DNA of 5,819 nucleotides from an uncultured Clostridia bacterium (GTDB lineage Bacteria; Bacillota; Clostridia; Oscillospirales; Acutalibacteraceae): assembly GCA_946042285.1 (NCBI GenBank), contig CAMGDK010000095.1, forward strand, positions 1 to 5,819, given 5' to 3'. Under the pieces are notes generated by a model. That model was not told where the DNA came from and ran no database searches. It saw only the letters and a program-made list of their open reading frames with translations. Numbering within the stretch: the stretch's first letter is position 1; every line of letters starts with the position of its first letter. Both the position numbers and the translations under genes were made by a program. Positions 1 to 5,594 of this stretch are shown piece after piece.

Positions 1-408
1 GTTTATATAAGAATATGATAAATCAAAAATATTGTCAGGCGTATGAATAAGCCTAAGAAGCGGTTTAGCTAAAATCTGCGCTACGATAACGACAGCGATA
101 CCGATAATAAAAGCTAACGATATACTGCCGCCGGCATATTTGTTCATCAATTTTTTATTATTTGCTCCAAAGCTTTGTGCAACAGGAATTGTAAAGCCGG
201 ATGTTAATCCAAGTGATGCGCCTATAATGAAGCTACCTATTGATCCGACGTTACCAACAGCAGCAAGAGCATCTGTGCTGACAAACCTGCCTACTATAAT
301 GTTATCAACAAGATTATAATTGTATTGAAGCATAGAGCTTGCCATAATAGGCAACGAAAACATGATAATGCTTTTAATCGGTTTGCCGATAAGAAGATTG
401 TTATTCAT
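1..408 (-). CDS. MATE-family multidrug/drug:cation antiporter, N-terminal part (3' end beyond the window)
   Basis: 136 codons are open from the ATG at 408 to the left edge; the rest of the gene is missing. The translation begins MNNNLLIGKPIKSI and carries the usual MATE opening: a first helix at about residues 12-30 with the LPIM motif, then NLVDNIIVGRF at 32-42 and ALAAVGNVGSI at 48-58, the loop and second helix typical of NorM/DinF-type pumps. Further hydrophobic segments lie at about 55-75 and 93-115. Family members sit in the cytoplasmic membrane and export cationic drugs or metabolites in exchange for Na+ or H+; the substrate cannot be told from this fragment. The ATG is the best start because an in-frame stop lies about ten codons upstream and no other start codon intervenes. 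The upstream GGGAAG is only a fair ribosome binding site. The gene lies 76 bp after the surface-protein gene on the same strand, with its own likely promoter in the gap. Family call is firm; substrate unknown. Confidence 0.9.
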   Translation of the reverse strand, partial: MNNNLLIGKPIKSIIMFSLPIMASSMLQYNYNLVDNIIVGRFVSTDALAAVGNVGSIGSFIIGASLGLTSGFTIPVAQSFGANNKKLMNKYAGGSISLAFIIGIAVVIVAQILAKPLLRLIHTPDNIFDLSYSYIN

Positions 409-439
409 TTTGATGTGTACTTCCCGAAAACAATTTTAG

Positions 440-477
440 ATTATAGCTACTGTATCACTATTCATTCGTTATGTCAA
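440..477 (-). promoter_or_regulatory. Likely SigmaA promoter of the MATE gene
   Basis: Read on the minus strand, a perfect -35 box TTGACA (472-477) is followed after 17 bp by TACAGT (449-454), which is preceded by TGA, giving a TGn extended -10. A second, perfect -10 hexamer TATAAT lies a little downstream (440-445) but has no good -35 at the right distance. Either would start transcription 25-40 bases before the MATE ATG at 408. The -35 begins only 8 bp after the stop codon of the surface-protein gene, so the MATE gene probably has its own transcript even if it is also read through from upstream. I see no terminator in the gap. Confidence 0.6.
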
Positions 478-484
478 CAACATA

Positions 485-1660
485 CTAATCATCTATTTTA
501 TTTTGCTCATTCTCGTTATCGGAATTATTGCGTGTCTTTTTCACTGATGTGCCGATTATTACTAATGTCAAACCGATTGTGATTAACAAAGTCGCAATAG
601 ATATACAAATCTTTGTAGCTCTTGATAATTTTCTTTTAACATTTATTTTTGTAACATCGTTTTGTGTAGAGTAGGTAAAGAACTCTTCGTCAGTTAAATA
701 TGTAGTATCCTCTTGCTGTGTTTCCTGTGGTACGGTTGCAGCTTGTACTGGCTCAAATTTATCTGCATCACCTTTTATCTGAGCTGATGTAGAATACTTT
801 ACGTTGCTGCTTGACTTATTTGCGACGGTTGTAAGCGGCTTTGGTTCAAATTTAGTAGAAGCTACACTTGTTTGTGATTTAGTTGTCGAAGATAATTCAG
901 TTTCGCTTGAATTATCAGATTCTTTTGAATTTTTAGAGGTACTGCTTGTTTCTTTAATAGTAGTTACTTTAGTTGTTTTAATTGTCGTTTCCTTAACGGT
1001 AACGGCTTTTGTTGTTGCAGCAGTTGTTAGTTTAGTAGTTGCAGCAGTTGTTAGTTTAGTAGTTGCAGCTGTTGTTGGTTTAGTAGTTGCAGCTGTTGTA
1101 GGAGGGGTTAAATCAATATACAGATTATCAATCAAGGTAATCACATCAAAATTAGAAACTGATAATTCGCAAGTTAATTCACTTTTTAAAATCTTATCTT
1201 CTTTATTTTCAAATTGTAATGCGAAATAAAGATGACCGACTCCACTCTCTTTGTCAATACTTGAAAAATCATGAGACACAGTAAAGCTCTTATTTATATC
1301 TTCACCGTTTTCAAATTTTACTTCATTATTATTGGCGGTAATTTTATATGAGTTTTTAGAATTCTTGATTTTTACTGTAAAATAAATTATATTTTCATCA
1401 ACATTTATAGAATCGGGATAATTGTAAAACAAGTAAAAATATGTACAGGCATTATCTTCATCAATAATATATTTGAGTAATGCATTGAAATTTTTATCTT
1501 TTATTACTTTATAATCACAATCACTCCAAGCAGTAGAATTGCCGACATACTTTTCATCAATAGCAAATGCAGATACAGTATTTACAAAGGTGAAAAGTCC
1601 AAGCATAATTATGCAAATAGCCTGTATAACTCTATTGCACATACGCTTGGACCTAATCAT
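485..1660 (-). CDS. Secreted, C-terminally membrane-anchored surface protein with Thr-rich repeat stalk, function unknown
   Basis: 391 residues. I do not recognise the family, but the architecture is clear. Residues 1-31 form a Sec signal peptide: basic start (RSKRMCNR), hydrophobic core, and a likely cut after VSA. Residues 33-185 form a probable beta-rich extracellular domain with three cysteines (C48, C72, C164). Residues 187-218 are four tandem copies of an 8-residue unit (P/L)TTAATTK, followed by a degenerate Thr/Lys/Ser-rich stalk to about 345 that includes two KFEP motifs (270-273, 301-304). Residues 350-372 form one transmembrane helix, followed by a short cytoplasmic tail of about 19 polar residues. 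There is no LPxTG sortase signal. The start is supported by GAGGT at 1668-1672, seven bases upstream of the ATG. It lies only 20 bp after the 222-residue gene, so the two are surely co-transcribed. Such Thr-rich linkers are common in surface and cellulosome-like proteins of Ruminococcus-type Clostridia; no dockerin, cohesin or carbohydrate-binding module is recognisable. Binding or sensing of an external ligand is a guess. Confidence 0.85.
   Translation of the reverse strand: MIRSKRMCNRVIQAICIIMLGLFTFVNTVSAFAIDEKYVGNSTAWSDCDYKVIKDKNFNALLKYIIDEDNACTYFYLFYNYPDSINVDENIIYFTVKIKNSKNSYKITANNNEVKFENGEDINKSFTVSHDFSSIDKESGVGHLYFALQFENKEDKILKSELTCELSVSNFDVITLIDNLYIDLTPPTTAATTKPTTAATTKLTTAATTKLTTAATTKAVTVKETTIKTTKVTTIKETSSTSKNSKESDNSSETELSSTTKSQTSVASTKFEPKPLTTVANKSSSNVKYSTSAQIKGDADKFEPVQAATVPQETQQEDTTYLTDEEFFTYSTQNDVTKINVKRKLSRATKICISIATLLITIGLTLVIIGTSVKKTRNNSDNENEQNKIDD
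1007..1102 (-). repeat. Four tandem 24-bp repeats coding for (P/L)TTAATTK
   Basis: Four adjacent 24-bp units, each encoding the octapeptide (P/L)TTAATTK, lie inside the surface-protein gene at codons 187-218. They differ from each other at a few positions: the first residue is Pro in two copies and Leu in two, and some Thr and Ala codons vary. The unit length is a multiple of three, so gain or loss of copies would change stalk length by eight residues without breaking the frame. The region behaves as a spacer between the extracellular domain and the membrane. Confidence 0.9.
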
Positions 1661-1680
1661 ATTAACTACCTCAATTTGCT

Positions 1681-2349
1681 TTACATTTCATTTTTGATTT
1701 GTTTAAGAAGCTCTATACATTTATCTATGGAATCGTTATTTATATCAAGTGAAATATTGTTAATTTTTTCATTGATAACACCTTCAAGAATATCTTCGAC
1801 TCTTGTAAGCTTGCTTACAACAGAAAGGTTTTCCGTGCTTTCAAGCTCTGTCTGCACATCCCTATTGAACCTATGAAACCTCTTTGTCTTACCGGGCTCG
1901 AATCGATCTATAACAACATCATCCTTAACGATAATCAATTCGTCAATATCTTCGGCAGGTCTTGAGGCTACTCTTTTTAATTTCTTAAAAATGAAAACAG
2001 CATCAAACTTACTTGTAAAATAAATGCTGTTAAGAACACCGTCTCTTCTGACACCTAATTTTACAAGATTATTATTAACATCCTTAAGCTTTATTGTTTC
2101 AATGATTTCCTTAACCTTTTCAAAGATTGGCGCATTAACATCAGTTAATGAGTTGTAATCAATTGTATATAACAATACATGACCACTGTCAAAAACAAGA
2201 GCGTTATCTCTTAAAGCAAGATAATAATTATCCCCTTCAAACTCAAACGGTATAAAATTATCATCGTTTAAATCCAACTGAGTATGGTGAACGCCTTTTA
2301 CATTATCAATTTGCCTATCGGCAATTCTTCTTAACAAACTATTTCTCAT
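1681..2349 (-). CDS. Hypothetical cytoplasmic protein, 222 residues, in transporter operon
   Basis: I do not recognise this protein. It has no signal peptide and no transmembrane helix, so it should be cytosolic. The sequence alternates short beta-like stretches (FIPFEFEGDNYYLALRDNA around 32-50, HVLLYTIDYNSL around 57-68, LNSIYFTSKFDAVFIFKKL around 106-124, ELIIVKDDVVIDRFEPG around 137-153) with charged helices. Its last 55 residues, rich in Glu, Asn, Ile and Leu, look helical and possibly coiled-coil. No catalytic signature is visible. A ribosome binding site AGAGG (2361-2365) stands 11 bases before the ATG, slightly far but credible. The gene follows the transporter gene by 35 bp and precedes the surface-protein gene by 20 bp, all on the same strand, so it is the middle member of a likely three-gene operon. 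An accessory or regulatory partner of the transporter or the surface protein is possible, but only position supports this. Confidence 0.8.
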   Translation of the reverse strand: MRNSLLRRIADRQIDNVKGVHHTQLDLNDDNFIPFEFEGDNYYLALRDNALVFDSGHVLLYTIDYNSLTDVNAPIFEKVKEIIETIKLKDVNNNLVKLGVRRDGVLNSIYFTSKFDAVFIFKKLKRVASRPAEDIDELIIVKDDVVIDRFEPGKTKRFHRFNRDVQTELESTENLSVVSKLTRVEDILEGVINEKINNISLDINNDSIDKCIELLKQIKNEM

Positions 2350-2384
2350 AAAACGAAGAACCTCTATTCATTTAAATAATATAA

Positions 2385-4550
2385 TTACGCCTGTGCATTT
2401 TCAAGAACAATTGAATTGTACCTTGTAATTAAATCATCCATGCAGTCATACGCCTTTTGCTGTATCAATAATTTTTTTGCATCAGTTAACGGCTTGACGG
2501 CGCGCTTGTAAACAGACCTTTCTTTTACTGCTCTTTGAACAGCAAACTTTCTGTATATTGTTTCTTTTATTGTGCCGGTAGGCAAGCTCTGCGCATTTTC
2601 AACCGATGACTCGTCAAATGCAGGATTACCGTCTTTATAATGCTTACGAGAGATTTTAATTGCATACTTAATATCTCTTGACTGCTTTAAAAAATCATTT
2701 AATATAAGCTTTTCGTCAGCAGTTGAAGGCTTTGAATACAATTTGATTTGTTCATTCACATAGTTAAGGATAAATTGTAATCCTTTATCCTCGTTTTCAA
2801 TTATAAACGTTGCGGCTTCAACCTGTTTTTTGAATTGATTTGTTGAAAATTTATTTAACTCTTGAAGAACAAACGGAGCAAGCTCAATGTTCTCGTTAGC
2901 AACTCTTTGATCGGAAATCATCTTTTTAGCGGCTTTTATAGCCTCTGCACGAGCTTCCTTTTCTTCCGGAGTTTTTTTAGGCATGGACCTTGCTGCCGTC
3001 AGTTCGTCCTTTGAAATACTAACAGGATTTTTGTTTTGAGATTCCTTAATACTATTTATTATCTGTATAGTATTTACGAGTGTTTCATCGTCAAGACAAT
3101 CTGCACTGTAATCATCAAACATTGCACGAATGCGAAGAATATATGTTATTCCGCGATGCTTCTTTTCGGATAAATCATAGAAGAAGAATGGAATAACATT
3201 AAGCGTTGCACCGATAACAGATGCAATAATCATTGTTTTGAACAAATTATCACGAATTGCAGGATCGTACAAAACGGTATAATCATCCTTAAGTCCGCAA
3301 CGCTCTTGAAGATGCGGTACAACAGAGCCTGTAAAATAGCTTATAAATGTTCCTATAAGTCCGACAACGCCGAACATTCCGTCTATTCTCTCACCTGTTA
3401 TATACTGCTGATAATCTCTCATATCTGCTTGAATACCCGGATTATAAATGTTACCGAGAACAAGCACAAAATTATTTATGTAAAATATTGCAATAACTAA
3501 ATAAATATTATGGTAGGTGAACAATAATATTGCAAGCAGGACAGCGTTTGTTATGTTACATGAAATAAGAAGCCTTCTCTTACCTATTTTTCTAATCAAG
3601 AACGGTGCGGCAATCATAGCCCACAATGCACCGTTACCGATAATTGTGTTTGCAACACCGAGTAATTTTTCTTTATCCGGATATGCATATACAAATGTCC
3701 ATTGCAGCACTACATAATATGACATCTCAAGGAAGCCGATCCAACCTGCTATGCTTGTTATCCAGAAATACTTGTTCTTTGCAATAGCACGAATAGCATC
3801 AAAGAAACGAATTTCATTTTCCTTAGACTTAGGTTTAATAATTCGCTCGTTAGTATATTTGTAAACAGGAAATGCTAAAAACAATCCTGCAATAGAAACA
3901 AGCGGATATATTATACGATATGTTCTCATATCGGTAAGTCCACCGGTTAATCCCGCCAAGAACGGAATAACTAAATTAGTTACTGTAGGAGCAAATGAAT
4001 AAATAATCTGTGAGATAGACATAACATCGGTTCTCTCATCAGAATCAGGTGACATAACCTGAATAAGCATTAAAAAGGAGTCCGTGTAAAAGGGACTGAA
4101 CATGTTTATGACAAGGTACATCACAAGCACTGTAATCGCTTTTTGATTGTATGTCATCGTTTCATAAGGCATCCAAACGAAAATACAGGCAGCCAACACG
4201 CTTGGAACACCCATCCACTTAAGGAAAGGCCTGAATTTGCCCATAGGAGATTTGATATTATCCATTATGTACGAACGGAAAACGGTAAACGAAATTCCTA
4301 TGATATTTGCAACCACAAGCATGTAGTATAAATGAGTCGGCTTAAGTCCGATACAAGAGCCTACAAGAAGATTAGACGCTGAAAGACCAACCGCATTTAT
4401 TACGACAGTAGCAAGATAGACGCCCATTCCGCCAAAGCCATAAGCGGCTACTTCTTTGTTTGGAATATATCTGCCTTGATACGGTTCGTTCCAATGATTA
4501 AAAAAATCGACAATATATGCCTTACCCTTAGAAATTAAATTATTCTTCAT
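2385..4550 (-). CDS. GPH-type (MelB-like, MFS_2) sugar transporter homologue with long C-terminal cytoplasmic extension
   Basis: 721 residues. Residues 35-460 hold about twelve hydrophobic helices of the glycoside-pentoside-hexuronide family of the major facilitator superfamily. Landmarks are YGFGGMG (37-43), SPMGKFRPFL (101-110) matching the conserved loop after helix II, D157 in the helix IV segment, the PDSDER loop (169-173), and MRDYQQYITGERIDG (377-391), the family's DY..Y.tG.R signature. Known members import glycosides, pentosides or hexuronides with Na+ or H+. By eye alignment to E. coli MelB, the cation ligands Asp55 and Asp59 correspond here to Gly85 and Thr89, Asp19 to Tyr45 and Lys377 to Ile384; Asp124 is kept as Asp157. 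Residues 461-721 are a charged, mostly helical, hydrophilic tail. It lacks a recognisable phosphotransferase IIA domain such as that of streptococcal LacS, and typical GPH carriers are only about 450-500 residues. GGAG at 4560-4563, nine bases before the ATG, supports the start. It heads the operon with the 222- and 391-residue proteins. Substrate and coupling ion cannot be assigned. Confidence 0.88.
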   Translation of the reverse strand: MKNNLISKGKAYIVDFFNHWNEPYQGRYIPNKEVAAYGFGGMGVYLATVVINAVGLSASNLLVGSCIGLKPTHLYYMLVVANIIGISFTVFRSYIMDNIKSPMGKFRPFLKWMGVPSVLAACIFVWMPYETMTYNQKAITVLVMYLVINMFSPFYTDSFLMLIQVMSPDSDERTDVMSISQIIYSFAPTVTNLVIPFLAGLTGGLTDMRTYRIIYPLVSIAGLFLAFPVYKYTNERIIKPKSKENEIRFFDAIRAIAKNKYFWITSIAGWIGFLEMSYYVVLQWTFVYAYPDKEKLLGVANTIIGNGALWAMIAAPFLIRKIGKRRLLISCNITNAVLLAILLFTYHNIYLVIAIFYINNFVLVLGNIYNPGIQADMRDYQQYITGERIDGMFGVVGLIGTFISYFTGSVVPHLQERCGLKDDYTVLYDPAIRDNLFKTMIIASVIGATLNVIPFFFYDLSEKKHRGITYILRIRAMFDDYSADCLDDETLVNTIQIINSIKESQNKNPVSISKDELTAARSMPKKTPEEKEARAEAIKAAKKMISDQRVANENIELAPFVLQELNKFSTNQFKKQVEAATFIIENEDKGLQFILNYVNEQIKLYSKPSTADEKLILNDFLKQSRDIKYAIKISRKHYKDGNPAFDESSVENAQSLPTGTIKETIYRKFAVQRAVKERSVYKRAVKPLTDAKKLLIQQKAYDCMDDLITRYNSIVLENAQA

Positions 4551-4584
4551 CTAAAAAAACTCCATAATTACATAATACTTGTTT

Positions 4585-4613
4585 ATATTAGCATATTTTA
4601 CAAATTCTTTCAA
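4585..4613 (-). promoter_or_regulatory. SigmaA promoter of the transporter operon
   Basis: On the minus strand, TTGAAA (4608-4613) is separated by exactly 17 bp from TAATAT (4585-4590), and the -10 is preceded by TGC, a TGn extended -10 element. Transcription should begin near 4578, giving a leader of about 28 bases that contains the GGAG ribosome binding site at 4560-4563. There is no room for a riboswitch in this leader. This is the best promoter in the window by agreement with consensus. Confidence 0.75.
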
Positions 4614-4625
4614 GAAAAAGAATTA

Positions 4626-4653
4626 GATAATTAACAATATCAATAAAATTATC
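4626..4653 (-). terminator. Weak candidate terminator after the alkyltransferase-like gene
   Basis: On the minus strand, 10 bases after the stop codon at 4663, GATAATT (7 bp) can pair with AATTATC across a 14-base loop, and a T-rich stretch (about 4614-4622) follows. The stem has only one G-C pair and the loop is long, so it would be a poor intrinsic terminator. The T-rich stretch also abuts the -35 box of the transporter promoter. Confidence 0.25.
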
Positions 4654-4662
4654 AACTAACTG

Positions 4663-4980
4663 CTATCTCCATTGATATTTCTGCAAATCAACCTTTCCGT
4701 CAATTATCTCAACATCTTCTAATTGTAACAATTCAGCTTGTGCGTTCATTCCGCCAAAAGCAAAGCTCTTTGTTAGCTCCCCTTTACTGTTAACTACTCT
4801 GTAACATGGAATATCTGACGGATTTGGATTTCTATGCAAAGCGTTGCCAACTGCACGAGCGTAGTACGGATTACCGCACATTGTTGCTATTTGACCGTAG
4901 GTTGCAACCTTTCCGTAAGGAATAAGTTTTACCGCTTCATATATCTTTTCACTTAATGTCATTTTATTAACACCACTCAT
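4663..4980 (-). CDS. MGMT-family alkyltransferase-like DNA-binding protein (single domain, PCYR motif)
   Basis: 105 residues, matching the C-terminal DNA-binding/active-site domain of O6-methylguanine-DNA methyltransferases and lacking the N-terminal ribonuclease-H-like half, as in other short family members and alkyltransferase-like (ATL) proteins. Visible landmarks are IPYGKVATYGQIA (20-32), the helix-turn-helix with the nucleotide-flipping tyrosine (Y28), the ARAVGNAL arginine finger (R43), NPNPSDIPCYRVVNSKG (51-67) and FAFGG (73-77). The acceptor cysteine is present (C59), but the next residue, His in most transferases, is Tyr (Y60); the distant Glu of the catalytic network appears kept (E88). 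It may either remove alkyl groups from guanine O6 in a suicide reaction or bind such lesions and hand them to excision repair. An internal ATG (M7, at 4962) with GTGGTG eight bases upstream is at least as good a start as the one given, because the ATG at 4980 has no clear ribosome binding site. The conserved domain begins after M7 either way. Confidence 0.88.
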   Translation of the reverse strand: MSGVNKMTLSEKIYEAVKLIPYGKVATYGQIATMCGNPYYARAVGNALHRNPNPSDIPCYRVVNSKGELTKSFAFGGMNAQAELLQLEDVEIIDGKVDLQKYQWR

Positions 4981-5106
4981 ATTTTACCATGAAGGGATAT
5001 AAATTTTGAATGTGCAACTTAACGAATTATCCTGTTGTTAAGCAATACACAAACAAGCTCAGTGTTTTCAAATATTATGATTCAACCAAATTAAGTTGTT
5101 ATTTGA

Positions 5107-5135
5107 ATTGTAACACAATATATCCTGTAACACAA
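5107..5135 (-). promoter_or_regulatory. Possible promoter for the alkyltransferase-like gene
   Basis: On the minus strand, TTGTGT (5130-5135) and TACAAT (5107-5112) are 17 bp apart, and the -10 is preceded by TGT, giving a TGn extended -10. The -35 agrees with consensus in only three of six positions. The two hexamers fall in the two copies of a 12-bp direct repeat. Transcription from here would leave a leader of roughly 120-140 bases before the gene. Confidence 0.35.
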
Positions 5136-5137
5136 TA
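5109..5137. repeat. Two direct copies of TGTAACACAATA, 17-bp period
   Basis: TGTAACACAATA occurs at 5109-5120 and again at 5126-5137, with TATCC between them; the second copy is followed by AATATCC, so the similarity extends past the repeat. The 17-bp period is not a whole number of helical turns. It could be a pair of protein-binding sites or a small local duplication. Confidence 0.7.
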
Positions 5138-5170
5138 AATATCCACCTGCATAGCAGTTGGATATTTATT
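5134..5170 (-). terminator. Strong hairpin, likely terminator of the ribbon-helix-helix gene
   Basis: Two 17-base arms (5134-5150 and 5154-5170) pair at 16 of 17 positions around a three-base ATA loop. It lies about 115 bp after the stop of the 63-residue gene and before the alkyltransferase-like gene, both on the minus strand, which suits a terminator between them. The bases after the stem on the minus strand (TGTGTTACAGG) do not form a proper T-tract, although the outer stem is itself A/T only. No plus-strand gene is present that would need it. Confidence 0.5.
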
Positions 5171-5284
5171 TATACATTTAATAAGAGTATCTCATTTAGG
5201 AATCTAATGTATATATTTAATTATCATTTTAAAGTTCTTTATATTATTCTTCAGTATAAATTTTAAGATATTATAAGCTCAATT

Positions 5285-5476
5285 TTATAAATCATTTGAC
5301 TTATCACAATCTTCTTCTAAATTTTCTATTGCTACCCTTACCGCTTCAACTACAAAAGCAGTAAAAGTACAAGTTGTTCCGGATATAATATTTTCGACTT
5401 TATCTATCAAATCGTTAGGAAATCTAATACTTTTACTGGTGGTTGGAGGAATAGAAGGGATTTTAAACTTTTTCAT
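5285..5476 (-). CDS. Small ribbon-helix-helix-like protein (YlcI/YnfO-like), probable DNA-binding regulator
   Basis: 63 residues. The core reads SKSIRFPNDLIDKVENIIS, then TFTAFVVEAVRVAIENLEED. This is the layout of a ribbon-helix-helix fold: a short beta strand (about 14-19), helix A (21-32) and helix B (38-54). It resembles the YlcI/YnfO family of tiny proteins, whose members often carry the SIRFP...FSAFV pattern. Such proteins usually dimerise through the strand and bind DNA as repressors or antitoxins. The start at 5476 is preferred because GGTGA stands five bases upstream. A start at 5524 would add 16 hydrophobic residues, has no ribosome binding site and would lie within the promoter region. 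The gene is divergent from the zinc-ribbon gene, 118 bp away, and an almost perfect palindrome lies between them. No toxin partner is visible next to it. Family recognition is from memory of the pattern; the role is inferred. Confidence 0.75.
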   Translation of the reverse strand: MKKFKIPSIPPTTSKSIRFPNDLIDKVENIISGTTCTFTAFVVEAVRVAIENLEEDCDKSNDL

Positions 5477-5511
5477 AATAATCACCAATACAATTGTAAG
5501 CATTACAATAT

Positions 5512-5540
5512 ATATAATATGCATTACATTTGTATTGCAA
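5512..5540 (-). promoter_or_regulatory. Tentative divergent promoter for the ribbon-helix-helix gene
   Basis: On the minus strand the same TTGCAA (5535-5540) is followed by TTATAT after 17 bp (5512-5517) or by the better hexamer TATTAT after only 15 bp (5514-5519). Neither fit is good, so a promoter here is likely from gene position but its exact boxes are uncertain. Confidence 0.3.
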
Positions 5541-5548
5541 TAACAAAT
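5528..5548. promoter_or_regulatory. Near-perfect palindrome, candidate operator in the divergent promoter region
   Basis: Arms ATTTGT (5528-5533) and ACAAAT (5543-5548) flank the perfect 8-bp palindrome ATTGCAAT (5534-5541), with a single extra A at 5542. Its centre coincides with TTGCAA (5535-5540), which is the -35 box of the plus-strand promoter and, being its own reverse complement, can also serve as a -35 for the minus strand. A protein bound here would cover both promoters. Confidence 0.55.
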
Positions 5549-5563
5549 CTTTTATGTTATACT
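5535..5563 (+). promoter_or_regulatory. SigmaA promoter of the zinc-ribbon gene
   Basis: TTGCAA (5535-5540) and TATACT (5558-5563) are separated by 17 bp, with TGT before the -10, giving a TGn extended -10. Transcription would start near 5570, just before the very strong ribosome binding site AAAGGAGG (5579-5586) and the ATG at 5595, so the leader is only about 25 bases. Confidence 0.7.
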
Positions 5564-5594
5564 TAATAAAACTTAATGAAAGGAGGATAATGTT

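Larger units (their letters stand above)
4981..5284. other. Gene-free stretch of 304 bp
   Basis: No convincing coding sequence is present on either strand. The part at 4981-5106 would be the leader of the alkyltransferase-like gene and shows no recognisable riboswitch or T-box. The middle holds the direct repeat, the possible promoter and the hairpin listed separately. The part at 5171-5284 is very AT-rich (long runs of A/T such as around 5205-5230 and 5241-5275) and I see nothing specific in it beyond being the 3' region of the neighbouring gene. Confidence 0.7.

Noticed and set aside
325..582. Open frame of 85 codons on the plus strand
   Set aside because: It lies antisense to the MATE start and the end of the surface-protein gene, both well supported, and shows no family features.
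804..1229. Open frame of 141 codons on the plus strand, rich in Val and Ala
   Set aside because: It is the antisense of the Thr-rich repeat stalk; its low-complexity Val/Ala composition is a by-product of the Thr/Ala/Lys codons on the other strand, and it has no convincing ribosome binding site.
2385..3170. Phosphotransferase IIA domain in the transporter tail, as in LacS
   Set aside because: No IIA-like active-site histidine context or glycine-rich beta pattern can be seen; the tail is charged and mostly helical.
5018..5042. Inverted repeat CTTAAC / GTTAAG with a 13-base gap in the leader of the alkyltransferase-like gene
   Set aside because: Only six pairs, AT-rich, with a long loop and no extension of the arms; expected by chance in DNA of this composition.
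5477..5524. Upstream ATG adding 16 hydrophobic residues to the ribbon-helix-helix protein
   Set aside because: No ribosome binding site precedes it and it would start within the promoter region; the internal ATG at 5476 has GGTGA at the right distance and gives the usual family length.
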